From the NCBI GenBank assembly GCA_937927675.1, contig CALBSG010000109.1:1-17705 (forward strand): a DNA stretch of 17,705 nucleotides, given 5' to 3'. The notes under the pieces were generated by a model. It saw only the letters and a program-made list of their open reading frames with translations, made no database searches and had not been told where the DNA came from. This stretch comes from an uncultured Paracoccaceae bacterium. GTDB taxonomy: Bacteria; Pseudomonadota; Alphaproteobacteria; Rhodobacterales; Rhodobacteraceae. Position numbers and translations under genes: made by a program. Below are positions 1 to 6,485 of the stretch, one piece after another (within the stretch, counting starts at the first letter, position 1; each line of letters starts with the position of its first letter).

Positions 1-620
1 ACCATGCAGTTGCTGCGCCCGATCGAAGCGGTCAGCTTCCGCATCGCTTGGCTCATCAAACGGGCCTGGCTGCCCATCTGCATGTCGCCCATGTCGCCTT
101 CGATTTCCGATTTCGGCACCAAGGCCGCGACCGAGTCGACCACGATCAGATTGACCGCACCCGAACGCACCAGCGTGTCGACGATCTCCAACGCCTGCTC
201 GCCGGTGTCGGGCTGGCTGATCAGGAGTTCATCAAGATTAACGCCCAATTTCTTGGCATATTGCGGATCCAGCGCATGTTCGGCGTCCACAAAGGCGCAG
301 ACCCCGCCCTTTTTCTGGCTTTCGGCGACCACATGCAGCGTCAGCGTGGTTTTACCCGAGCTTTCCGGCCCGTAAATTTCGATGATCCGCCCTTGCGGCA
401 AGCCGCCGATCCCCAGCGCGATATCCAAGCCCAGCGACCCGGTCGAGGTCGCCTCGATGTCCAGCACCGCATTGTCCTGGCCAAGCTTCATGATCGAGCC
501 TTTGCCAAACTGCCGCTCAATCTGCGCCAGCGCGCTTTCCAACGCCTTCGCCTTATCCATGCCCTTGCTGTCCATGCCGTTTTTCCCGTTCAATTCGAGG
601 AGGTTTGCCGCTGCGGCCAT
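1..620 (-). CDS. recA: RecA recombinase, N-terminal part (runs off the window)
   Basis: The first 206 codons of recA are visible on the minus strand and the 3' part lies beyond position 1. RecA forms ATP-dependent filaments on single-stranded DNA, catalyses strand exchange and triggers LexA self-cleavage. The translation begins MAAAANLLELNGKNGMDSK and continues with the classic RecA core. It has the Walker A motif GPESSGKT at residues 84-91, the VDAEHALDPQYAKKLGV block, the Walker B region LIVVDSVAALVPKSEIEG, and the L1 segment MGDMQMGSQARLMSQAMRK. I chose the ATG at 620 because AAGGAG sits seven bases upstream. An ATG two codons earlier (626) is only one base from that Shine-Dalgarno sequence. 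The gene is divergent from the small plus-strand gene starting at 809. LexA-like motifs lie 50-150 nt upstream, as expected for an SOS gene. No internal damage is seen. Identity is certain. Confidence 0.98.
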   Translation of the reverse strand, partial: MAAAANLLELNGKNGMDSKGMDKAKALESALAQIERQFGKGSIMKLGQDNAVLDIEATSTGSLGLDIALGIGGLPQGRIIEIYGPESSGKTTLTLHVVAESQKKGGVCAFVDAEHALDPQYAKKLGVNLDELLISQPDTGEQALEIVDTLVRSGAVNLIVVDSVAALVPKSEIEGDMGDMQMGSQARLMSQAMRKLTASIGRSNCM

Positions 621-668
621 TGTCATTCTCCTTATCACATGACCGCGCTCCGGCGGCAATTGCCCGCG

Positions 669-711
669 TGTTCTTCTTTTGTTTTCAACATATGGATACA
701 AAACAAGAACA
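669..711. promoter_or_regulatory. Candidate LexA (SOS) operator region upstream of recA
   Basis: An imperfect inverted repeat has arms at 669-686 and 694-711 (15 of 18 bases paired) around a 7-nt centre. Each arm resembles the alphaproteobacterial LexA box GTTC-N7-GTTC. The plus strand at 670-684 reads GTTC-N7-GTTT (7 of 8 defined bases). The minus strand at 710-696 reads GTTC-N7-GTAT (6 of 8). It lies 50-90 nt upstream of the recA ATG, where a repressor would act. A weak recA promoter (TTGTAA, 17-nt spacer, CATATG on the minus strand) would overlap it. The motif match is seen; LexA binding is inferred. Confidence 0.45.
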
Positions 712-753
712 TTACAATCGAAATCTTCCGATCTCAGCTTTTCCCAAACACGA

Positions 754-769
754 TTAACGAATAGTGAAC
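754..769. promoter_or_regulatory. Candidate CtrA-like / LexA-like overlapping site
   Basis: The plus strand reads TTAA-N7-TGAAC at 754-769, one mismatch from the CtrA consensus TTAA-N7-TTAAC. The same bases on the minus strand read GTTC-N7-GTTA at 769-755, one mismatch from the alphaproteobacterial LexA box. The site lies 40 nt upstream of the ATG at 809 and about 135 nt upstream of recA. It may be chance, because the region is AT-rich. Confidence 0.25.
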
Positions 770-808
770 AAGCAACGGGATTTCCGGGTTTTTAGGGGAT
801 TTTTCACC

Positions 809-1402
809 ATGATGGTGTTCTGGCAGCAGCGCTTGGCCTTTCTGGCAACGCCGAAAACCGCCTCGACCGCGATTGAGGCGGCCTTGGGGGCGCTGGCGAC
901 CTTGGTGATTCTGCGGCCAAAAGAGCTGAAACATACCGATGCCACCCGGTTCGAGCGGTTCTTGCAGCCCTTTCTGTCCGAAGGCAGCCCGGCCCCGTTC
1001 GAGGTTGTCGCGCTGATGCGCGAGCCGCGCGATTGGCTGGGCAGCTGGTACCGCGACCGCCAGCGCGAGGATACGCCGCCCGACCTGTCCACCGCGGACC
1101 TGAGTTTTGACGCCTTCGTGCGCGCCTATTGCACCGCCGATACACGCCCCGCCTTTGCCGATGTCGGCTCGCAAGCGGCGTTCCTGACTACCCCGTCTGG
1201 CGCCCAGATGCCACATCTGTTCCGCTATGAAGCGCTGGAAACCTTTGTTCAGTTTCTTGAAGACCGCTTGGGGTGCGAGATCACCCTGCCCCGGCTGAAT
1301 GTCTCGCCCAAGGGCAGCACCGATCTGGCCACGGACACCGAAACCCTGCTGCGCGAGGTCATGGCGCAGGATTTTGCGCTATATGACAGCCTGAAAGGCT
1401 GA
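809..1402 (+). CDS. Small sulfotransferase-like protein (often named gamma-glutamyl kinase)
   Basis: The protein has 197 residues and no signal peptide. Near the N-terminus FLATPKTASTAIEAAL (residues 11-26) resembles the 5'-phosphosulfate loop of sulfotransferases (PKTGT/ST). ALMREPRDWLGSWYRDR (69-85) resembles the 3'-phosphate-binding segment with its Arg and Ser-rich turn. Short Rhodobacterales homologues are sometimes named gamma-glutamyl kinase, but no amino-acid-kinase domain is visible, so that name looks wrong. Substrate is unknown. A GTG 45 bases earlier (764) is open in frame. I prefer the ATG at 809 because AGGGGA precedes it by nine bases and MMVFWQQRLA leads straight into the loop. 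The gene is divergent from recA, and its TGA directly abuts the cckA stop codon. The fold is moderately supported; the function is not. Confidence 0.8.
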   Translation: MMVFWQQRLAFLATPKTASTAIEAALGALATLVILRPKELKHTDATRFERFLQPFLSEGSPAPFEVVALMREPRDWLGSWYRDRQREDTPPDLSTADLSFDAFVRAYCTADTRPAFADVGSQAAFLTTPSGAQMPHLFRYEALETFVQFLEDRLGCEITLPRLNVSPKGSTDLATDTETLLREVMAQDFALYDSLKG

Positions 1403-3721
1403 TCAGTGCAAAAGTTGGCCCTGCACGGTCGCCGTCAGATCCGACAATGAAAACGGCTTGGGAAGGAAGACCGAATTCGGGATTCGCGCCTGCATTTCCG
1501 ACAGCGCATCTTCGGCATAGCCCGAGACAAAGATCACCCGCACATTCGGGCGCTCTTCCAAGGCCTTTTTCACCCAAGTTGGGCCATCAAGCCCCGGCAT
1601 CACCACATCGGTGACAAAGATATCCACCTCCAGCGTCGGGTCTTCCAGCTTTTCCAAAGCCTCCTCGGCGCTTTCTGCCTCCAACACCGTATAGCCGCGC
1701 ATCCGCAAGGCGCGGCTGGCAAAGGCCCGCACCGGGGCCTCGTCTTCGACCAGCAGCACCACTCCTTCGCCGGGGCGCACCACGACATTGGGTCGGACAG
1801 GTGCAGGCGCACTGACGATCTCATCGGTTGCGGTGGCCTTGTAGACCGGGAAGTAGAGCTGAAACACGCTGCCTTCGCCTTCGGTCGAATCGACAAAGAT
1901 AAAGCCGCCAGATTGTTTGACGATGCCGTAAGCGGTGGACAGGCCAAGCCCGGTGCCTTCGCCCTGTTTCTTGGTGGTGTAGAACGGTTCAAAGATTTTC
2001 TGCAGCCGGTCTGCGGGAATGCCGCAGCCGGTGTCGCTGACCCGGATCAGCGCGTAATCGCCGGGTGGCAGGACGGCCCGGTCGCGGCGCATTTCATCGC
2101 GCAGGGTCAAGGCCTCGGTTTCGATATGAATAACACCGCCTTCGGCCAGCGCGTCGCGGGCATTGACCACCAGATTCATCACCACCTGTTCCAGCTTGCG
2201 CCGATCGGCCCGGATCGGCTGCATGCCGATCCCATGGCTGAGCCGAAGCGATATCTTTTCGCCCACCAGCCGGTTCAACAGATGTGTGAGATCCGACAGC
2301 ACGTCTTCCAGTTCCAGCTTTTCGGGTTTCAGCGTCTGCTTGCGCGAATAGGCCAACAACTGCCCCACCAGCGCGGCGGCACGGTTGGCGTTCTGGTGGA
2401 TCTGGATCAGATCGGCATAGGCCGGGTCATCGGATTTGTGGCGCAGCAGCAATAGATCGCAATGGCCAGAAATTGCTGTCAGCAAGTTATTGAAATCATG
2501 CGCGATACCGCCGGCCAACTGGCCGATGGCCTGCATTTTCTGGCTTTGAACGAACTGCGCCTCCAGCGTTTTCAAGGCGGTGGCGTCTTGCAAGATGGCC
2601 AAGACGCCGGGGCGCCCGCCCTCCACGATGCGGCGCAGGGTGACTTGGACAAAAGCCTCGCCGCCAAGTTGACGGGCGTTCAGCACCTCGGCCCCACCGG
2701 GTTTGCGGCCGGCCACCACATCAGACAGCCAATCCTCCACCGGGCGGCCCAAGCCATCGAACAGGTCATGAAAGGCGGGGCCACCAGTTTCATCCAGATG
2801 CAATTGGTCGCGCGCGGCGGCATTGGCCATACGAAGCATGCCATCGGGGGCAAACTTCATCAGGGGCACCGGAACATGTTCAAAATCGGCCTGCACGGTG
2901 GCTGTCTGATCTTGCTGGGGCAACGGCAGCAGGAAAATCTCTCGCCGCTCGGCAAGCCCGTCCACCTCGGCCAAAAGGGCGCGCAGCGGCCCATCGACGC
3001 CATTCACCTCCACCTCCTCGCCCGATCGCAGGACGGCGGTATTGAACACCCGGTCCAGCCGTTTCGGGCGGCCACCCAACAGTCGCCGCATCGCCTCGTT
3101 GGTAAAGAGCACAACCCCCGCCTTGTTTGCCGTCAGCATCGGCAGACTGAGCGTTTCCGCCCCGCGCCCCAAGGCGGTGCGGTCGGCGAATTCTTCCAGA
3201 CGCCAGAGAAAGCGGTCATCCGACAGCCGGTGAACCGCGAGCCGGGTATGCCCACGGCGGCTGACCACATCTTCCCGCGCGGCCCCGGTATGAGCCGCCC
3301 GCGCCTGAAGCCGATAGAGAACCGCAGCGGGTGCCGCAAAGGCATCTTGCAACACCGAAACCAGTGTGGCCCCCGACACCCCGCCGAAACGGTCGCGCGC
3401 GGCGGCGTTCTGATAGCAGATCTGGCCTTGGCCATCGGTGGTAAAGCTGGGGGTCGCATCCTGGCCGGTCATTTGTACCAAACGTCGGTCCAACCGGCGC
3501 TGCGCGAAGGAGGTCACCCCAGAAAGCCCGCGCCCGATCATCACCAGCGCCACAAAGGTCAACCCGATGATCGCCGCGCCAACCTGCACCATCCGGCTTT
3601 CCGCAAAGGCCGCGACGACCAAAGCCGCAACAGACAGCAGAAGCAACAGCAGCACCGTCTGCGTGCTGCGCCCCTTGTGGCTGAACACCTGAGAAAGATC
3701 GCTCACCGGTTGGCCTGCCAC
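1403..3721 (-). CDS. cckA: Cell-cycle hybrid sensor histidine kinase CckA
   Basis: CckA passes phosphate through ChpT to CtrA and can also act as a phosphatase. The 772-residue protein has two N-terminal membrane helices (about 21-41 and 45-63). PAS-like sensor regions follow (about 85-175, 190-265 and 280-385). The HisKA domain has the phospho-accepting His in GGIAHDFNN (about H408). The HATPase domain has the N box NLVVNARDAL (about 516-525), G1 DTGCGI (563-568) and G2 GTGLGL (589-594). A C-terminal receiver domain carries the acidic pair EDE (about 659-661), the phospho-acceptor Asp in FVTDVVMPG (about D705) and the conserved Lys in LPKPF (about K755). I chose GTG at 3721, which has GGGAG seven bases upstream; an in-frame TTG at 3727 is too close to it. 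The gene follows rsmB after 142 nt that contain a CtrA box, so it probably has its own promoter. Confidence 0.96.
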   Translation of the reverse strand: MAGQPVSDLSQVFSHKGRSTQTVLLLLLLSVAALVVAAFAESRMVQVGAAIIGLTFVALVMIGRGLSGVTSFAQRRLDRRLVQMTGQDATPSFTTDGQGQICYQNAAARDRFGGVSGATLVSVLQDAFAAPAAVLYRLQARAAHTGAAREDVVSRRGHTRLAVHRLSDDRFLWRLEEFADRTALGRGAETLSLPMLTANKAGVVLFTNEAMRRLLGGRPKRLDRVFNTAVLRSGEEVEVNGVDGPLRALLAEVDGLAERREIFLLPLPQQDQTATVQADFEHVPVPLMKFAPDGMLRMANAAARDQLHLDETGGPAFHDLFDGLGRPVEDWLSDVVAGRKPGGAEVLNARQLGGEAFVQVTLRRIVEGGRPGVLAILQDATALKTLEAQFVQSQKMQAIGQLAGGIAHDFNNLLTAISGHCDLLLLRHKSDDPAYADLIQIHQNANRAAALVGQLLAYSRKQTLKPEKLELEDVLSDLTHLLNRLVGEKISLRLSHGIGMQPIRADRRKLEQVVMNLVVNARDALAEGGVIHIETEALTLRDEMRRDRAVLPPGDYALIRVSDTGCGIPADRLQKIFEPFYTTKKQGEGTGLGLSTAYGIVKQSGGFIFVDSTEGEGSVFQLYFPVYKATATDEIVSAPAPVRPNVVVRPGEGVVLLVEDEAPVRAFASRALRMRGYTVLEAESAEEALEKLEDPTLEVDIFVTDVVMPGLDGPTWVKKALEERPNVRVIFVSGYAEDALSEMQARIPNSVFLPKPFSLSDLTATVQGQLLH

Positions 3722-3771
3722 AATCAATCTCCCGCAGATTCGCCCGTCCGCTTCATTTGGGCGGGCAATGG

Positions 3772-3787
3772 TTAACCCCTGCTTAAC
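3772..3787. promoter_or_regulatory. CtrA-binding box upstream of cckA
   Basis: The sequence TTAACCCCTGCTTAAC matches the full CtrA consensus TTAA-N7-TTAAC on both strands. It lies 50 nt upstream of the cckA GTG in the rsmB-cckA gap. CtrA is the downstream target of the CckA phosphorelay, so the site suggests feedback on cckA. The minus strand over the same bases also reads GTTA-N7-GTTA (3787-3773), a 6-of-8 match to the LexA box. The match is seen; function is inferred. Confidence 0.6.
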
Positions 3788-3863
3788 GACCTTGGTCGCA
3801 AGCCGGAGATTACCGGAGCCTTTGCGAAGGTTACACGGCTAATTCGCGCAAAAGTTGAAATTT

Positions 3864-5021
3864 TCAGACATCTTCGCGCGAGAGTAAGGCCAAGAAAAAG
3901 CCATCGCCCCCCGACAGCGGCGAAAACCGCTGCTGCATCCGGCAGGTCCAACCGCTGTGACGCGCCAGAAAACCCGTGATCTGGTCTTCGTTTTCGTCGC
4001 GCAACATCGAACAGGTGGCATAGGCCAGCACACCCTTGGCCCCCAGCATTGGCACAACCCGGTCCAGAATTTCGGCCTGCAAAGCGGTCAACTGCGTCAG
4101 TCGCGCCTCGGTCAGGGTCCATTTCCCCATCGGGTCGCGCCGCCAACTGCCGGATCCCGAACAGGGAACATCTGTCAACACCATATCATAGGGCGCTGTT
4201 TTTTCTGGGCTTTCTGAAAGATGCACCTTCACCCCCGCCCGCGCGGCGCGCGGCGGCAGATCGCGCAGGCGCCCCGGTGCGGCGTCATGGGCGTATAGCC
4301 GCACGCCCGCACGCCCCGCCATCGCCAACGTCTTGCCGCCGCCGCCGGCGCAATGGTCCAAGACGCGCATGCCGTCGCGCAAGGGCAGCGCCTCGACCAC
4401 GGCTTGCGAGGAGGCGTCCTGCAATTCAACCAGCCCTTCCATATAGGCCGAGGATTGCTGAATTTTCCGTGCGTTTTCCGTGACTTCCAAACCAAACTCC
4501 AACCCCGGAATCGCTTGCGTCGCAATGGCGTCCTGTGCCAGTCGCTCTTGCGCGGCGGTCAGGGTTGTCTTGCGGGCATTGACGCGCAAAAACACCGGGG
4601 CGCGGCGGCGCATCTCTTGCAAGATTGCTTCAAGATCATCGCCCAATGCCTTTTGAAGACGCGAAAATATCCAATCTGGCACATCCAGGGCCTCGGCCCC
4701 ATCAGGGCTGTGGCCCGCATCGGCAGGGGTCAGCGCCGCCGGGGCATGGCCCTCGCCGGTAAAGAGGTCAGCCGGGTCATGGCCTGCGGCGCGCAAGCCG
4801 CCCAGCACCAGCCCCCGGCCCGTCATTCCCCCGCCAAGCGCCGCGAAAGAGCGTTTGCAACGCAAGGCGTCATAGACCAGATCGCGCACCGCATGACGGT
4901 CCCCCGACCCGGCAAAACGGCTGGCACGGCCCCAGTTGGTCAGGGCCTGTTCGGCAGGTTCGCCGCCAAGAATACGGTCCAGCACCGAAATAGCGGCCGA
5001 GGCTCGGGCGGCGGGGGTCAT
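3864..5021 (-). CDS. RsmB/NOP-family rRNA (cytosine-5) methyltransferase
   Basis: This 385-residue cytosolic enzyme should transfer a methyl group from S-adenosylmethionine to C5 of a cytosine in rRNA (16S C967 in E. coli RsmB). An N-terminal NusB-like helical region occupies about 1-130. The Rossmann-fold catalytic domain starts with LDHCAGGGGKTLAMAG (221-236), the SAM loop. Both cysteines of the family are present: C287 in TDVPCSGSGSWRRDP (motif IV, release) and C337 in YATCSMLRDENE (motif VI, nucleophile). The C-terminus GGDGFFLALLSREDV is typical. The ATG at 5021 overlaps the stop of the upstream SDR gene as ATGA, indicating translational coupling. The frame stays open for another 143 codons upstream, but that stretch is antisense to the SDR gene and not protein-like. 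Family is certain; the exact target base is not. Confidence 0.93.
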   Translation of the reverse strand: MTPAARASAAISVLDRILGGEPAEQALTNWGRASRFAGSGDRHAVRDLVYDALRCKRSFAALGGGMTGRGLVLGGLRAAGHDPADLFTGEGHAPAALTPADAGHSPDGAEALDVPDWIFSRLQKALGDDLEAILQEMRRRAPVFLRVNARKTTLTAAQERLAQDAIATQAIPGLEFGLEVTENARKIQQSSAYMEGLVELQDASSQAVVEALPLRDGMRVLDHCAGGGGKTLAMAGRAGVRLYAHDAAPGRLRDLPPRAARAGVKVHLSESPEKTAPYDMVLTDVPCSGSGSWRRDPMGKWTLTEARLTQLTALQAEILDRVVPMLGAKGVLAYATCSMLRDENEDQITGFLARHSGWTCRMQQRFSPLSGGDGFFLALLSREDV

Positions 5022-5761
5022 GCTTTGCGCTCCTGCAAGATATTGCCGCCATCGACCACAAGGGTGGCGCCATTGACATAAGACGCCCCGGGCGAGGCAA
5101 GGAAGGCGACACAGGCGGCAACCTCGTCGGGTCTGCCCGCCCGGCGCAGCGGCGTGGCGGTGGCCGCAACCAGCTCTTCCGGGGTGGAGGCCTCGGTCGC
5201 AATCCAGCCCGGCGCCACCGCATTGACCGTGACACCTCGGGGCGCCGCCTCCAGGGCCAAGGCATGGGTCAGGCCGACCATGGCGGCCTTGGCTGCGGAA
5301 TAGGCCGCCTCGCCGGGGTTCGACACCAAAGGCCCGGTGACCGAGGCCATCATGATCACCCGGCCCCGGCCCGCGGCAACCATGGCGGGCAGATAGGCTT
5401 GGGTCACCAGAACGGCGGTGGTCAGCGTGGTATCCATCTGCCGCCGCCAATCTTCGGGCGACAGATCAAGAAAGGCGATCTGTTCGGCGGGCGACAAGAG
5501 CGAGCCCATACCAGCATTGTTCACCAAGACCTCTGCCGGGCCGGTCAGGTCGTAAAGCCGGGCCACGGTGGCCGGATCGGTCAAATCGCCCTGAAAGGCC
5601 AGAACGCGGAACCCTTCAGCCATGAGTTCGGCGCGCCGCGCCTCAATCCGGCCCGTGGTTGCTGTGATGGCCAGATCAAAACCCGCAGCGCCCAAGGCGC
5701 GTGCCGAGGCCATGCCAATGCCGCCCGGCGCGCCTGCGCCCGTAATAACCGCCAATGCCAT
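5018..5761 (-). CDS. SDR-family NAD(P)-dependent oxidoreductase
   Basis: A complete 247-residue classical short-chain dehydrogenase/reductase. The cofactor-binding glycine motif TGAGAPGGIG is at residues 8-17, GDLTD at 58-62 and NNAG at 81-84. Catalytic Ser140 lies in MASVTG, and Tyr154 and Lys158 form YSAAK. The C-terminal VNGATLVVDGG is typical of FabG-like enzymes. The Asn of the usual N-S-Y-K tetrad appears to be Thr112 (MDTTLT instead of a VNL-type motif). The start is ATG 5761, preceded by AGGGGG four bases upstream. The substrate cannot be told from sequence. The gene is first in a two-gene operon with the rRNA methyltransferase, sharing an ATGA overlap; no functional link is obvious. 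It is divergent from the ExoD gene. Confidence 0.93.
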   Translation of the reverse strand: MALAVITGAGAPGGIGMASARALGAAGFDLAITATTGRIEARRAELMAEGFRVLAFQGDLTDPATVARLYDLTGPAEVLVNNAGMGSLLSPAEQIAFLDLSPEDWRRQMDTTLTTAVLVTQAYLPAMVAAGRGRVIMMASVTGPLVSNPGEAAYSAAKAAMVGLTHALALEAAPRGVTVNAVAPGWIATEASTPEELVAATATPLRRAGRPDEVAACVAFLASPGASYVNGATLVVDGGNILQERKA

Positions 5762-5852
5762 GTTGCCCCCTTTTGCCCCTTCCTAACGGGCGCGGCAAAA
5801 TCCCGCAACGCAGGGGCTGGCAGAAACCTTGGCCGTGTCCCATCTTAAGACG

Positions 5853-6473
5853 ATGAACCCACAAGAACCGCCCCGAATGTCGCAAATCCTGCCGCGTCTT
5901 GCCGATGGCGAGGCCGAACGGCTGACCATAGCAGAGCTGGTTGCCCGTATGCAGGACCGCGCGCATACCGCGCTCTTGGTGCTGTTTGCGCTGCCCAATA
6001 CCTTGCCCTCTATCCCCGGCACCTCGGCCATCACGGGAATCCCGCTGGTCTATCTGTCCTTGCAACTGGCGCTTGGCCGCAAGCCTTTGCTGCCAAAGTT
6101 CATCACCCAACGCAGCGTCTCGCGCCTTGGGCTGGCCTTGATGCTGGAACGTGCCCAGCCGTGGATGGAGCGCGGTGAGCGGTATCTGCACCCCCGTCTT
6201 GGACAATTGACCAGCGGAGCCGCGCAACGGGCGGTGGGCGTGTTGATGGTCATTCTGGCGCTGGCGGTGCTGCTGCCTATTCCCTTTGGCAATATGCTGC
6301 CCTCGCTTGCCATCATTTTCCTTGCCCTTGGGCTGATGGAGGAAGATGGGGCGTGGATTCTTGGCGGTCTTGCCACAACGCTGATCGGGGTGGCGATTTT
6401 TTCCACCGTGCTGTGGGGGCTGTTCAAGGCAGCGGTCTTTGTCTTTCTGGGGGCCTTTGGCTACGCGCCTTAA
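5853..6473 (+). CDS. ExoD-family (exopolysaccharide synthesis) membrane protein
   Basis: The protein has about 206 residues. A short soluble N-terminus carries an ERLTIAELVARMQDRA helix, followed by several hydrophobic segments (about 39-75, 127-160 and 166-203). Two related stretches, FALPNTLPSIPGTSAITGIP (45-64) and LLPIPFGNMLPSLAIIFLAL (140-159), look like the duplicated Pro-Asn/Gly-rich membrane motif of the ExoD family (exoD was named for its role in Rhizobium exopolysaccharide and nodule invasion). The biochemical function is unknown. Start choice is uncertain: TTG 5829, GTG 5835, ATG 5853 and ATG 5877 are all in frame. I took ATG 5853, which has a weak AAG six bases upstream. The gene is monocistronic, divergent from the SDR/rsmB operon, and ends 12 bases from the convergent CNNM gene. 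Confidence 0.85.
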   Translation: MNPQEPPRMSQILPRLADGEAERLTIAELVARMQDRAHTALLVLFALPNTLPSIPGTSAITGIPLVYLSLQLALGRKPLLPKFITQRSVSRLGLALMLERAQPWMERGERYLHPRLGQLTSGAAQRAVGVLMVILALAVLLPIPFGNMLPSLAIIFLALGLMEEDGAWILGGLATTLIGVAIFSTVLWGLFKAAVFVFLGAFGYAP

Positions 6474-6485
6474 CCCCCCGCCGTC

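Noticed and set aside
4..764. Plus-strand frames over recA
   Set aside because: They are shadows of recA, whose translation is unmistakable on the minus strand.
3741..3766. GCCCG...CGGGC inverted repeat just before cckA
   Set aside because: The stem is short with a long loop and no T-run, so it is not convincing as a terminator or riboswitch.
2462..3775. 437-codon plus-strand open frame opposite cckA
   Set aside because: It is antisense to well-conserved CckA domains, its translation has no recognisable motif, and long shadow frames are expected in GC-rich DNA.
5022..5450. N-terminal extension of the rRNA methyltransferase frame
   Set aside because: It lies in another frame over the SDR gene. 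The methyltransferase family starts at ATG 5021, where the ATGA overlap gives a clear start.
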